Made by a program: the position numbers and the translations under genes. From the NCBI GenBank assembly GCA_963576735.1, contig OY755172.1, forward strand, positions 6,324,001 to 6,388,000: a stretch of DNA of 64,000 nt. Direction: 5' to 3'. Within the stretch, counting starts at the first letter, position 1. Every line of letters starts with the position of its first letter. This DNA is from Bedellia somnulentella (Eukaryota; Arthropoda; Insecta; Lepidoptera; Bedelliidae). The notes below the pieces were generated by a model. That model had not been told where the DNA came from, made no database searches, and saw only the letters and a program-made list of their open reading frames with translations. This document shows, piece after piece, positions 1 through 11,275 of the stretch.

Positions 1-140
1 GTGGGGCTTTTTGAGTGGTTTTAGGGCGATGCGATTGGAGACTCATCACCAACGATACTTTATTTCCTACTATCTTGTCCCCTATCAACTTCCAAATTTT
101 TGGGATTTATGACCAGGAGTAATGTAGGTATGTGTGTATG
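1..140 (+). repeat. SINE-B copy, 5'-truncated at the window edge
   Basis: Matches the family seen complete at 3058-3299: GGGCGATG, then GGAGACTCATCACCAACG, and a 3' end of GGGATTTAT plus a TATG-rich tail. From 141 to 677 I recognise no gene; 250-540 may be further repeat. Confidence 0.55.
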
Positions 141-677
141 TAAAATGTATAAGTAAAATTTAACCTGTCTTTTAAATTTTACCTATCTAACTTTAGCAAT
201 TTGACGTTCAAAAAACAATGATTTTTCTTTGTCTTTTAAAAAAAAAAATTTATTTATTTTATGTGATCATCTCTTGTTGGTCTCGCCTTTTATGGACAAA
301 CGTCGAAAAGAGCAGAAGCCCCTGCGTGGGTGTTGTCTTATAACAAGGATAATATTGCACAATGCTGATAGCCTTACGTGGTGACAATGCTCCCAGTATC
401 GCTCTCATCCGGTGAGTGGACATGCAAAGCGACGGACTTTCGAGGTGAAGAGAGGAACGGAAGCAAGATGGGAACTGGAAACCCTGGTAGTTTTCACACC
501 AGGCTGCTGGTCTTGCCGTATGTTTGATGTTAATTTTCTTTATTGGAAATTTCTCTATGGGTATTAAAAAGGGAAGAATACTATTACGGGAGTTATTCCA
601 ACATGAAATCTGAAAATGACTGACCTATCAGAGGATCTATTTCTGTCAGTTACGACTCTCTCAACTCATAATATACA

Positions 678-808
678 TAACATATACTCACGCCATTAGT
701 TCCCATTGGGATAGGCAGAGACTATCGATCGCCACTTTTTACGATCCTGACAAATCTCTCTAGCTTCGTTTAAATCCATAAATCTTCTCAAACATGCTCT
801 AATACAGG
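678..808 (-). mobile_element. LINE-X 3' fragment (copy 1)
   Basis: Minus-strand 3' terminus of a non-LTR element recurring six times in the window. It shows ATACTCACGCCATTAGTTCC followed by the TAGGCAGAGACTATCGATCG core. 5'-truncated to about 130 bp. Confidence 0.7.
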
Positions 809-878
809 TTCATAATATACATCTGCATTTAAAATAAAAACGTATATAAGTAAAACAAAATAAATGATATAAAACACT

Positions 879-884
879 TTTATT
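879..884 (-). terminator. Polyadenylation signal AATAAA of the GEN gene
   Basis: On the minus strand the hexamer AATAAA begins with the last base of the GEN stop codon (TAA at 886-884), implying a very short 3' UTR. Seen directly; use as the poly(A) signal is inferred. Confidence 0.5.
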
Positions 885-3800
885 TAAATTACATCATTAA
901 AACTATATTGCTCAGTTCGGTCGTGGTCTGATACATTAATAACATCATAATTGTAATAGCAAGATAACTCAAAAGCATCCCCATCTTCTGTTAATTTATC
1001 AAAGAAATGGCTAGTATTCAGTTTTGGTAAAGGTGAGTCACAAATTTTTACATCACTGTAATTCATGCTTTTATTAGGACTATCTTTAGGTGTTGAACAG
1101 TTGTTAACATCTTTTAAAGCATTATGAGCCAAAGATTTCCTCGGCGTAGAACATTTCTGGCCAAATATAAGTTTTACCATATTATTATTTAATTTAGTGG
1201 TTGTGACAGTTGGAGCATTGATAACAATTTTATCAACAATTAGGGACAAATCACTCTCGTTTATTTCATCTTGACTTAGATTAAACATATTAGTTAAGCG
1301 TTTCCTATTAGGTTTATCGTTCACATAATTAGCAACATTATTATACATTAAATCGTTTTCTTTATTATCATATTTACTTAAAATATCAAACACTTCATCA
1401 GTATCGCATTTAATATTTGAAAATCTTAATTCATTTGATTCACATATCTTTGATTTTCTACGTTTGTTTTTAATAAAACTATCTATAGTCTTTTGATTAT
1501 GTAATGGCTTATGTTTTCGTTTTAGAGTTTTGATTTTCAAACTGATATTAAACTTACTTTTGCTCTTATTTAAATCGTTTTTAGAAATATTAAGTCGTGT
1601 AAGGGAGTTGCTTAAATTTTGAATGTCCTCATCAACAATCTCTTTGATTTTCTTAGTGTATTTTCGTTTTGGTTTTTCATTATTATCCGTATCTATCTTT
1701 TTTCGTCCCCTTGCTTTCTTTTCCTTTACAGGCTTTTTAACCGATTCTTCATACTGTTCAACCAGGTCACTGTAGTATCTGCTCATTAAATCTTGCCTCT
1801 CAACTGTAGTCCACGGTGTTGAATGGTCTTCGTCTTCTGTAAAGAATATAATGATTATAAATAAACTAAACTAAGTATAAATCTACTAGTGGCCTACCCC
1901 GGCCTCGCACGGGTTTATAGTACGAAGTAAAACCTCAGTTACTCCTCACTACAGTAGCTATCTATCAGTGAAAATCTCGTCAAAATGGGTTCAGTCAAGT
2001 CAGTTAAAACGAAAAACAGAGAGATATAAAAAAAATATTTAAAGGAAATGTATTCAGTTAAATTTGGTCATTTTAATACTACAGTCAGTGCTATTATATT
2101 TATGTTGAAAGAATACTTTTATGTTTTAATTTTGAACGTTGGTTTAAAGATAATTAGGAACAACGAACCTTTAATTTGATCATCTGGAATGAGTCCTCCA
2201 TATTGACCGTCAATATCAGACCAGATCACTTCGTAACTCGGTACACCTGAAATCACAATGAAAATTAGGAGTATAATAAAATTGTCAAAAAGTTTACTTC
2301 TTTCGTTAACTGTAAGTATACCATTGGATCATGTACTGCGAACAACAAATTACTAAGTTATATCCTGAAAATGTATACTTATCTTGCTTATCATCTTCAC
2401 ATTAATTTATTGAAAATTGACATACTATAATTGTCACATTATTATATTCTTATTATTTTCCTTATGAAGTATTCAAATAAAGAAACTTCGTGATAACAAA
2501 ACATATTCAAATTTGACTATGCGCCACAACCATTACAACGCGAAAGTTCAAAAACTATGTTTGGAAACATTAATTAATAAACATACATACATATAATCAC
2601 GCCATTATTAGTTCCCATTAAGGTAGGCAGAGACTATCGATCGCCACTTTGTACGATCCTGGAAAACCTCTCTAGCTTCGTTTACATCCATCAATCTTTT
2701 CATCGGCCGCCATTCCGCCTGCCTTTCTGAGAACACTCTCTATTTGAACTAAACGTGTCCTCCATGATCTGCTTCTACTAACATTACTTTCCATTATATT
2801 AATAAATAAACTAAGCTAAAAAAAAACTTAAATTCAACAAAAACTAAATAGTACCTCTCGGGTTGCGTTTCTTGTTGATTCGAATAGGTTGGATAGTTCG
2901 GCACGGTACAGCATCTTGCAGATGAAGTTTCGTTAAAAGAGGCAGGAACTTTTCAACGCAATACCTCTCAGTCCAGTCGAGTTTCTTCTTCATTATTTTC
3001 TGGAAATGTGTTGCGACATGTTAAATAATTAAAAATAAAATAAATAAAAAGATTCATGCTGTGTATGTCGGCTTAGAATAGCACTACCAAATTTCTTCCG
3101 GTGGGTGTACGTAAGAGGCGACTAACGGTATTGGGGCTTTTTGGGCGATGAGGTTGGAGACCCATCACCAACAACCTTTATTTTACCATCTTTTCCCCAC
3201 TCAACTTTCCAAAAGTGGCTGAGGAATTTCTAATTCCTTAGCTCTGGCTACCCCATCTATGGATTTATAGCCGTGAGTATATGCATGTATGTATATGCTC
3301 ACTTACTAGAGCGCTGGTAGCTCTCAATCAAATCGCCGAGGAAGTGGATATATTCTCGTGCAGACTGGGAGACTTCACTAATGCATCACACAGATAATTA
3401 TGTTATTTTAAAAATGTATACTTTGTTATTTTTAGATATCAACTCATTGTTATTATTATTTGTAAATAGTATAATTAGTTGGTAAGTAAAATGTAATCGC
3501 ATTAGGTTTTACCTGTTAAGATTATGTTTTTAAGTTAAATAAATAAATAAATATGTAAAAAGATTTATTTGCCAAGTAACAGATTACACCATTTGTACTT
3601 AAACTAACGATTATTGTTTTACAAATTGTAAGTTATAAGGCAGCTATTCTTTAGCTTTTTATGACATATTAGGAGGTCGAGCAGAATAACAAAAGAATAT
3701 TTTTAATTGTGGTACTGGCTAGCTTGTAATTAGGGATGTTCCGTATTCTATATTTGCTTAAGAAGCATTTTTTTATACTTCATACGTAAACCGCTTTATG

Positions 3801-6800
3801 AGGGCACATCAGTTACGTCGCTGCGTAGATTAGGAGCCCTATGTCCCTTCCCTACGTTTTCCTACCTATAGTGCATTGTAACGCTTTAATCTATTCAGTC
3901 AACAACATACCTCAATTAAAAACCTTCAAAAGGGAAAGCGCTTACGGTCTATACATCAACTTCAATTCTTAAGACCATACCCATATGCTCTTGTTACCCT
4001 AATACTTACCACAAATTCTATAAGGCTTGGTGTTGGAGTCTTCAAAGTATCAAGACAGTTCTGTTCAAGTGGCGGCTGTTTTAAGAACTCCTTCATGATA
4101 ACTGGCTGAGGAAACGGAAATCCACATGTTATGGCACGGGAACGCAGGCCTAACTCTCTTTTCACTTCACTCATTTTAGCCCTGAAAATACATCTAGCAT
4201 TACTTTCACCTTATTATATGTCTTGTCATTTACTTAAGTCCCAAAAAATGAAGACTAGTACACTTGGGTCTTTTACAACAATGGCATATATATTTCATGC
4301 ACCCCTTACCTTAAAATACTCACTACTATTACCTATCCATCACTACTTTTTGTCACTTCATGCTTTTCATGCAAGCTCTTTTTTTGCCCTGAAGAGCTCT
4401 TACTCATTTTTGTACTCTTTTTAATTCTACTATTACACTCCACTCGTATTATGTACAAGCCATAATGCTCTCACATAGTTATGTCCAATATAGTGAAATC
4501 CCTTATGCGCCCTGCCCCCGTGACCGCAGCGGTCGCATCTCCCCACCACTTTTAACAATGGGTTTGCTGTGTAATGTATAAACTATGGTAGTAAAACATA
4601 AGTATGCATTAATATTATACATACTTATGTCCAGTATCGTGACATCCCTTATCAGTAACACAGACGTGGCAGCCACGTGACCCGTGCGTCCTGCCGCCAT
4701 GACCGCAGCGGTCGCAGCGATCAGCCATGTTTGGCTATGGACTTGCTGTTTAATTTATGAGCTATAATAGTAATAAATACGTATGTTTTAATATGGTACA
4801 TACTTATGTCCAGTATCGTGACATCCCTTATCAGTAACACAGACGGGACAGCCACGTGACCCGTGAGTCCTGCCCCCGTGACCGCAGCGGTCACAGCGAC
4901 CCGCCACGTTGAGCCAACGGGCTTGTTCGTCGAAGTAGGAGGGGTCTGATATCCAGGATAGTAATCTGGAAACGATATATGCTTTATATTGATTTGTGTA
5001 GTGTCGGCTTGAAAAAAACTATCATATTTGTTCCTGCGGGAAGAGGCGACTTCGGGTATTGGGGCTTTTGAAGCGATGTTGGGCGATGCGGTTGGAGACC
5101 CCTCACCACCACCTCTATTGACAATCCGTTCCCCGCTCAATTTCCGAAAGTGGCTTAGAAGTTTTTAATATCATACTGCAGTGTAGTGTCAGCTGGCATT
5201 AGTTAATTTCCTATCGTGGGTAACTTTAGTTTAGTTTGAACCATAGTCATTGAATAAATGTGCGTGCGCGTGTTTACTGTCTGTTACTCTCAGCGAATTG
5301 ATGCCCGGCGAAATGAAACCATTATATTATAATGGTTTCATTCACTTACAAATAAAACATTTATGATGTTCAGACTAAAACATGTTGAAAATCATTTACT
5401 CGGCCAAAAAATAGAGCAATAAGAATGCTAGAGAATTAAAAATCAGGTAGAAACTAATTATTTCTCATAATCACAGTAACTTCACCTGGGTAAAACCTGT
5501 TCTTCCGTCAACGTGTGGAGGTAAGCGACCGCAGTGGTGATAGACGAACCACATGCACCGGCGCCGTAGTCACAACCGCATAAAAGTGCTAGAGCCACCA
5601 TTTTGTTTCGACCGAAACCTGCAAAGCAAGCATATTTATAATCAGACGCATTTGATTTGCAAAGAACAATATAAAATGACTACCTCTATGATTAATTGAA
5701 TTGGGGGTGAGATTCTCTATGGTGAATTAAATTTAACTTAAGATATGATGATATGACCATAATTTTGCAAAAGACGGATTGTCTGTCCCGCATTTAGACC
5801 CTCTCATTGAGTCAATTGAATTTAACGCTCTACGCAAACCTAATAAAAGTATAAATGCTCAAACATATTTCTTTAACTGCTTTGTTAAGTTAAGACTATG
5901 CTTGTAGCAAAGACTTCCTACATCTCTCTGCTTCTCGCAATTTACCAAACCCATTTTCCGTCTCAAATATTACCTAGAACACACAAGAATTTAAAATTAC
6001 ATACCGTTTTCCCGAAACAGTTTGTCAGCATTAAGAACACACAAGAATCGAAAACTACCCACTACTTTCCCGCAACAGTTTGTCAGCATCTTATAGGTCG
6101 ATCGAGCTCGGCATAGATACTACAGCATCTACTAATTTGATCTGTGAAATACATTTATTTAATAGAGTGACCTACCATTTTCCCGAAACAGTTTGTCAGC
6201 ATCGTAAAGGTCGACAGAGCCCTGCATAGCGCCGCCTCCAGCAGAACTAGACACGCTGAAGTTGCGGTACACAAGCACGAAACAGTCCGAATCTTGAGAC
6301 ACTACAGAGTCTACTAACTACATCTTCTAAATATAAATAAATATAAATCTTCTAAATATAAGAAATATAAGTACAAAATTGTCCTTCTAAAATACCAACC
6401 AAGATATATTTAGAAGAAACATACGAGAATAAAAAACTACCCACCATCTTCCGGAAACAGCTTGTCGACATCGTAATAGTCGATCGCTCCCTGCATAGAC
6501 ACTACAGAATGTACTAATTTGATCTGTGTAATATATTTGACTGCCTCCGTGGTCTCGCGGTTAAGTGCTTGGTTTCAAGTACGGAGATCTCGGGTTCGAT
6601 CCCCGGGGGGTGATAACCTTGAAATTTTAATTTGTAAGATAAATCTCCAGTTTGGAAGGATATTGCAGGCTTGAATCTCCTGATTATCCGAAAATTAAGA
6701 TGATTCCATGCTTCGGAAGGCACGCTAAGCCGTCGGTCTCGGCTACTATTAATCTTGAGACACTACAGAGTCATTGGCCAGCGTGGTGGACTATGGCCAA

Positions 6801-9800
6801 ATCACCCTATATAGGGTAGGCTCAAGCCCCTTGGTGGGGACATATATGGACTGTGAGGATGAGGAATATATTTCTATGTTTATTTATTGCAGTGGCCTAC
6901 CATTTTCCCGAAACAGTTTGTCCGCATCGTATAGGTCGACCGAGCCCTGCATAGCGCCGCCGCCTGCAGAACTAGACACGCTGAAGTTGCGGTACACGCG
7001 CTTGGCCCCGTACGCGAAACAGTCCGAGTCTTGAGACACTACGGCATCTACTAACTTAAGAAAAAAATTTTAATCTAGTTATGTACAGAAAGTAGTAAAA
7101 TCAATCATAGTGCTCTTAACTGTATCGCAATTTTGTAACTTTACTTTGGAAGTATGAAAGAGATGGCTGACCGATGGATGTTAGCACGAGATATGTCAAA
7201 GGATTTGAATAACTTGAAGGTTTGTTTCAGGCAACAATAAGGAAAAAAGAATAAAAGGTCTAAAATTATCTGTGATGGTTATTTTCTATTTTGCAATCAT
7301 ATCATAAATATTGAATAAGTATAGTTTATGCCTGTTAACGGTTCTACTGGTCTACTAGTTGGCTTATACTAAAATAGGACTAACCTATTGTTTCTATAGG
7401 TATCATATAAGGCAACAAAGACCCTATCAGGAATGTTGGTTAGAGAAGCCCTGTCTAACTCTTTAATTATTGTATGTTTGTTATATAGGTGTGGGTAGGG
7501 GTATGTGTTTTCTCAGAAAAGAATGAAAATCATAAACTTAAACATGATGTGCAGTAGTATAAAACTTACGCCACTTGAGTTTAGCTGGGCACATGTAGAT
7601 TCTGCTTCTCCATACCCCTTAATGCAGCTAACACCCATACATTTCAATAAAAGTTCACACTGAAAAATGCAACACAATATCACAACTATTGAATGCCTAT
7701 AGCAAAAATAAATTTAAATCCAACGATCACATCATCGAATTATGAAATTTAAACAAAGCACAGATGGTTATATATATATTTGTCTGCAAGATATGGAATG
7801 AATACAATAATTTCCGAATTTAAAACCTTCCGATTAGTAAAAATTCGGAGGTAGGAAACGCAACATAAACATAAAACATAAACATAAACGTTCACGCCGA
7901 ATATCCCCGAAGGGGTTGGCAGAGGTACTAATACTTCTGAACATCACGTGACTTTGTCACCTGGTGTTCAGAGTACCCACGTTTTGCATGGACAGTGTAC
8001 TCACGTGATAGGGGGCAGGCCTATCGCCGTTTTGTACGTTTTTTGTAGGAAACGCAAACACTACTTAAACGTGTAAAGAAATAAAGTATAGAAGAATCTC
8101 GCACTGGCAGCCATTGACACGGTAGCTCAATTCGGTATGCAAAGTTTTACAAAAGTGGTGCTGATTACGAAACCATTTCGAGATATTATGTTTTTAAAAC
8201 ATATTTTCTTGAAATGAAGTCAAACAAAGCTAAGATGACCGTTATTTTAACAAAATACTGTAACAGTATTTGACCTTCAGCGTTATTTCAAAGACAATCG
8301 TTTCTGCAGTTTATAAATAAAATATCGAAAATGAAAAGTTTGTTTAGTATCAAATCGTAATAATTTCATTTGAGATCACAAATTCTTGAAAGGTTTGGAA
8401 TCAGCAACATTTTTATTAAACATTTCGCTTTATTTGCATGTCGCTACGAGATATTTTCGATCGATGACGTCATTAAGTACAAAAGTTGAACAATCTTTAA
8501 AAAATTATAACTTTGCAATTACTCATTTGATTCACGCAAAACAGGCGCACAAAAGACGTCGACTTGCGGAAAATTACCCGTTCAAATACAATACAATTAC
8601 TCATTTTAGATGAAAAATATTCAAATTAGTCTTTTATTTTCGTGTTTAATAAATACCAAAAAAAAACTTTGCATACCGAATTGGCAGAGCGACGGGGGCG
8701 TATACCCGAGGTCGCGGGTTCGATTCCCGCCTGTGTCGAAATTTTTCTTTCCTTTATTTATTCTTTATTTACTAGTAATAATCCCCACATGAGGTTTTCA
8801 TGAACAAAAAGATTTAAATTATGTGATAGTTAGGCGTTTTCAACATTTGCATTCTATCTGAAAAGGTAGACAAGTGGCCTTCCGAATTAGTAAAAATTTG
8901 GAGGTAGGAAACGCAAACCCTACTTAAATGTGTAAAGAAATAAAGTATAGGAGAATTTCACACTGGCAACAATTGGCAGAGCAACGGGGGCGTATACCTG
9001 AGGTCGCAGGTTTGATTCCGGCCTGTGTTGAACTTTTTCTTTCCTTTATTTATTCTTTATTTATTGAATATAATAATATTTTAATATTGACAGCTGATCT
9101 TTCTATGACCTTCCTTTAGCTCTTTTTTATTTTGCAGTGCGGTATATATTTAAAACCAACAAATGAACAAACCTCTCTGAGAACACCATGAAATCTTTTT
9201 CTGGCAACATCTGGTTTCTTATTACTGACATTGTCACTCTTGGGTGGTGCTCCACGAAACTGAATGGCATTTCTTGCTGCCATAACATCTCTTTTCAACT
9301 CGGGAGCATCGCCTTCTAACACAAATATAGGGTTTATATCTGCCAACAACAGGTAGACTGTTCTGAAGAAAAGGTTTCTGAAAAAATTAAGAATAGGGTC
9401 AATTAAATATTTCATACTTTAAAATTTAATAATCTGGTGATAAGTAAGAATCAAATTTTTTTCAGCTTTCAAATATTTTGTATTGGAGGTAAAACACATA
9501 AAGAAAGCAAAATACAGATCTGTCTTGCATTAACTTGCAGTAATTGGCTTGCTACAAAATTCTTGTTTGGTTGGTTTTTTTAATATGGCACACTTGTATC
9601 ATTATTTTATTATCCATATTCCATCTGAGTATAAGATTTAATTGAAACCAAAAGAGATATAAAAAACTATAAAAATGGATTATACATATCCATGGAAAAA
9701 CTGGAAAAGGCATCAATAGTGTTGGATTTGTAATTAAATTTATCATTTTTATACATACCTCAAATATAGTTTGGGTTGAATATAATAGTCAGTTACATTT

Positions 9801-10366
9801 TGACTGTCGCAAATCCACCCAGACAGATCTACAGCAAGTGTTTCACCTCTTATCTGAAATACATTAAATCTTTAGTTTGAATAACTCTTACAGTTAAATA
9901 GTAATATACAACTGTTTTGTAATTTTGTATCACCCTATTCAGGGTTAAGTCTCTCAGTAAGGATCACTGTGAGAGAGAAGTGGCATTGAAAAATAAGGCA
10001 AGCCTAATCAAACTTAACCTAGGGAAATATCTAATGTTTTAAAAGAACCTAGATTGATTGAGTTGACTGAGGATTGAGGTGCAAGCCGCAGGGCAGTAGT
10101 AGTAGTAGGTATGTTGAATAATAGATAGTTGAGAAAATAGATGTGGTTTGCTGAGAGCATCAAGCAGACTTAGTCCGTGCGCTGATTAATAAACCATATA
10201 ATGTGTCTTTTAGTTATCAGCATGTGAGATAGGTAAACTAACTAAATACGAGGTTACGGATACAGAAAATGGAAATTTGATAACTATCGATAGTTAAACT
10301 TACCTCGTGAAGAGACTTCTTCTCACAAAAAGGAGTCGAAATTCCCCACAAACCCTTTATACCCAT
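884..10366 (-). CDS. Gen: GEN/XPG-family Holliday junction 5' flap endonuclease, 11 exons, complete
   Basis: Structure-specific nuclease that cuts Holliday junctions and flaps during recombination repair (family knowledge). Exons in coding order: 10366-10304, 9853-9759, 9377-9173, 7659-7570, 7054-6901, 5618-5486, 4965-4804, 4181-4010, 2999-2855, 2246-2169, 1836-884. All junctions are GT-AG and in phase, giving 749 codons plus stop. Residues 1-21 begin MGIKGLWGI, the XPG N-terminal signature. Acidic residues D30, E139 and E141 (GEAE) and D160 and D162 (QDSD) fall where GEN proteins carry their metal ligands. Residues 203-246 include LCGCDYG (helix-two-turn-helix region). C271, C274, C286, C289 and C295 plus histidines form a metal-binding-like insertion. 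Residues about 390-450 resemble the GEN chromodomain. The long C-terminus is Lys/Asn-rich. Exons 5 and 7 have degenerate tandem copies. The last A of the stop codon starts an AATAAA signal. Exon calls are inferred, without transcript support. Confidence 0.9.
2579..2792 (-). mobile_element. LINE-X 3' fragment (copy 2) in GEN intron 9
   Basis: Begins with a CATACATACATA tail on the plus strand, then the same GGCAGAGACTATCGATCG core. It is 5'-truncated and carries an internal deletion relative to the copy at 16880. Confidence 0.7.
3058..3299 (+). repeat. SINE-B, near-complete copy in GEN intron 8
   Basis: About 240 bp. It starts with GTCGGCTTAGAATAGCACTA, passes through GGTTGGAGACCCATCACC (a B-box-like stretch), and ends with GGATTTATAGCCGTGAGTAT and a TATGTATG tail. 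No ORF. It is the commonest repeat in the window. Confidence 0.75.
4480..4540 (-). pseudogene. Second, eroded copy of GEN exon 7
   Basis: Retains CDRCGHGGRA and a decayed tail corresponding to GCHDTGHK, with about 30 nt lost in the middle and no clear donor. It follows the 4625-4727 copy at roughly 140-180 nt spacing, as in a decaying tandem array. Confidence 0.55.
4625..4727 (-). pseudogene. Duplicate copy of the GEN exon 7 Cys/His segment
   Basis: Near copy of the 3' two-thirds of exon 7 (4965-4804). The Cys/His pattern is intact in the exon-7 frame (CDRCGHGG, then CHVCVTDKGCHDTGHK), as is the GTATGT donor. The exon's first part (WISDPSYFDEQARW region) is absent. The nearest upstream AGs would enter in the wrong phase, so it is probably not spliced productively. 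Confidence 0.65.
4994..5170 (+). repeat. SINE-B copy, 3'-truncated, in GEN intron 6
   Basis: Shares GTGTAGTGTCGGCTT, AGAGGCGACT, GGGCGATGCGGTTGGAGACC and the downstream GAAAGTGGCT with the 3058 copy. It stops before the conserved 3' end and lies just upstream (in gene sense) of GEN exon 7. Confidence 0.65.
6005..6032 (-). pseudogene. 3' fragment of GEN exon 5 with an intact donor
   Basis: Only the last codons (DADKLFREN) and a GTATGT donor remain. The flanking ACACACAAGAAT motif is repeated beside the next copy, indicating tandem duplication of exon plus intron sequence. Confidence 0.6.
6063..6141 (-). pseudogene. Third short copy of GEN exon 5 with an internal stop
   Basis: 79-nt sister of the 6445-6523 copy, with the same central deletion, acceptor context and donor position. 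It carries an in-frame TAA where the other copies have a Tyr codon (DLYDADKLF region). It is probably dead. Confidence 0.65.
6176..6317 (-). pseudogene. Duplicate copy of GEN exon 5, 12 nt shorter, open frame and splice sites kept
   Basis: This 142-nt copy of GEN exon 5 (7054-6901) has the same entry and exit phase. It retains AG before TTAGTA and a GTAGG donor. It encodes the catalytic QDSD, but the residues after it differ: CFVLVYRNF in place of CFAYGAKRVYRNF. The 12-nt loss keeps the frame. The acceptor has a poor pyrimidine tract, so it may be unused. It could act as a mutually exclusive exon or be a relic; no transcript evidence is available here. Confidence 0.7.
6445..6523 (-). pseudogene. 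Second short copy of GEN exon 5, catalytic part deleted, frame open
   Basis: A 79-nt copy with an ACACAG acceptor and a GTGGGT donor. It reads in frame from IKLVHSVVS directly to MQGAIDYYDVDKLF, so the QDSD catalytic segment and the following strand are missing. Entry and exit phases match exon 5. A protein using it would lack two metal ligands. Confidence 0.65.
6540..6865 (+). repeat. SINE-C: tRNA-derived SINE carrying a patch of GEN exon sequence
   Basis: The head resembles a tRNA (GTGGTCTCGCGGTTAAGTG as A-box region, GGGTTCGATCC as B box). The body has ATGATTCCATGCTTCGGAAGG and GGCCAGCGTGGTGGACTATG, and the end has CCCCTTGGTGGGGACATATA. At 6751-6772 the element's own sequence is replaced by 22 nt identical to GEN exon-copy sequence at 6290-6311. 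Confidence 0.7.
7864..8044 (-). repeat. SINE-A copy, 5'-truncated, with 13-bp target duplication
   Basis: The 3' end of SINE-A in minus orientation, with tail repeats CATAAACATAAA. It is bounded by identical 13-mers GTAGGAAACGCAA at 7851-7863 and 8045-8057, so it retrotransposed into the SINE-D copy. Confidence 0.75.
8117..8679. mobile_element. MITE with about 20-bp terminal inverted repeats
   Basis: Near each end lies the inverted pair AATTCGGTATGCAAAGTTTT / AAAACTTTGCATACCGAATT. It sits inside SINE-D copy 1, with ATTG on both sides as a possible 4-bp target duplication (boundary approximate). No transposase ORF; non-autonomous. The segment around 8553-8605 recurs inverted in Mccc1 intron 2. 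Confidence 0.6.
8876..9072 (+). repeat. SINE-D (tRNA-like) copy 2, uninterrupted
   Basis: Carries GGTTTGATTCC as B box and ends in a pyrimidine/TTTATTTATTC tail. It is tandem to copy 1, in GEN intron 3. Confidence 0.6.
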
Positions 10367-11029
10367 TTTGTAATGTACAACAAACGCGCACCACTTAATA
10401 AACGTATCAACTTTGTAAGATTTCCATTATAAGAATAATAAAGTTAGTGAAGTCAAGTCCATGCATAGTTGAAATTTGTTTATCAAATTACATTTCTTCA
10501 ATCAGTGATCTACTCAAATTCAAAATTTCAAAAGTATGTAATTTCATTTTAAATATTTTTGAAAGAAACTGTCATTGTCATTAGTGCATTGTATTTAGGG
10601 AACCAAGTACTTATCGATATTTTGATGTATCAATACAGCGATACAATACGATTTATCGATATTTTGTTACAATACACATAATCCAATATATTACAGCATA
10701 TCGGCTGAAGTATCGTAACCGAGCTGTATCTAATGATAATGAACCATGATAATTTATCAAATTTATTAAACATATCCTGAAGATAGAGAATCAGTGACTT
10801 TTTAGTAATAGGGTTCCGTATATCGGCATCCGTTTAATCGATACACCAAAATATTATTAAGCATCGGCATCGCTAAATATAATGGACGGATGACAACAAA
10901 GAATTAAGTAAAGATGTGAAAGTAACATTTCAAGAAAATTTACTTTAGATTACAAAACTTATTATGGATTTCATTTCATAGATTCAATAAATGCAATTTT
11001 ATCCATATATAAATAAATAAATTTACAAC

Positions 11030-11275
11030 AACAATCGTGATGGTGCAATGGGTACAACACCGCCTTATATGCAGACATGCATATGTGTGGTTAATTTACC
11101 ACGGTTATTAACGGTGAGGGAAAACATCGTGGAGAGACCCACACGGCTAAGTTGAACACAATCATGTGACAGTATATTCGTAGAAAATCGCGATAGGCAT
11201 GCCCCTATAACTCGAGTACACTGTCCAGTCAAAACGTTGGTACTCCGAACACCAGAACTCTTATTGGAAATCATA
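11030..11275 (+). repeat. SINE-A copy, degraded
   Basis: Shares GTGTGGTTAATTTACCACGG, GGTGAGGGAAAACATCGTG and the downstream GAGTACACTGTCC with the complete copy at 25833. The 3' end is lost. The rest of 10367-12075 is AT-rich spacer in which I see no gene; 11720-11745 is a short CCATTA microsatellite. Confidence 0.65.

Larger units (their letters stand above)
7826..8775 (+). repeat. SINE-D (tRNA-like) copy 1, interrupted twice
   Basis: Parts match the unbroken copy at 8876-9072: TCCGATTAGTAAAAATTCGG, AATAAAGTATAG, GGCAGAGCGACGGGGGCGTA, GGGTTCGATTCCCGCCTGTG, then a TTTATTTATTC tail. It is split by a SINE-A (7864-8044) and by a MITE (8117-8679). ACACTGG and CCTGTGT could pair as an acceptor stem, indicating a tRNA origin. 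Confidence 0.65.

Noticed and set aside
2161..2250. Possible tiny unrelated gene
   Set aside because: It is GEN exon 10, confirmed by phase and by chromodomain-like sequence on both sides.
4503..5140. Two minus-strand open frames containing VTILDISM
   Set aside because: These read the duplicated GEN exon 7 in the wrong frame; the Cys/His frame is the one that fits the family and splice phases.
8690..8740. tRNA-like segment with a perfect B box
   Set aside because: Part of the repeated SINE-D; D arm and anticodon arm do not make a convincing tRNA and a second copy lies nearby.
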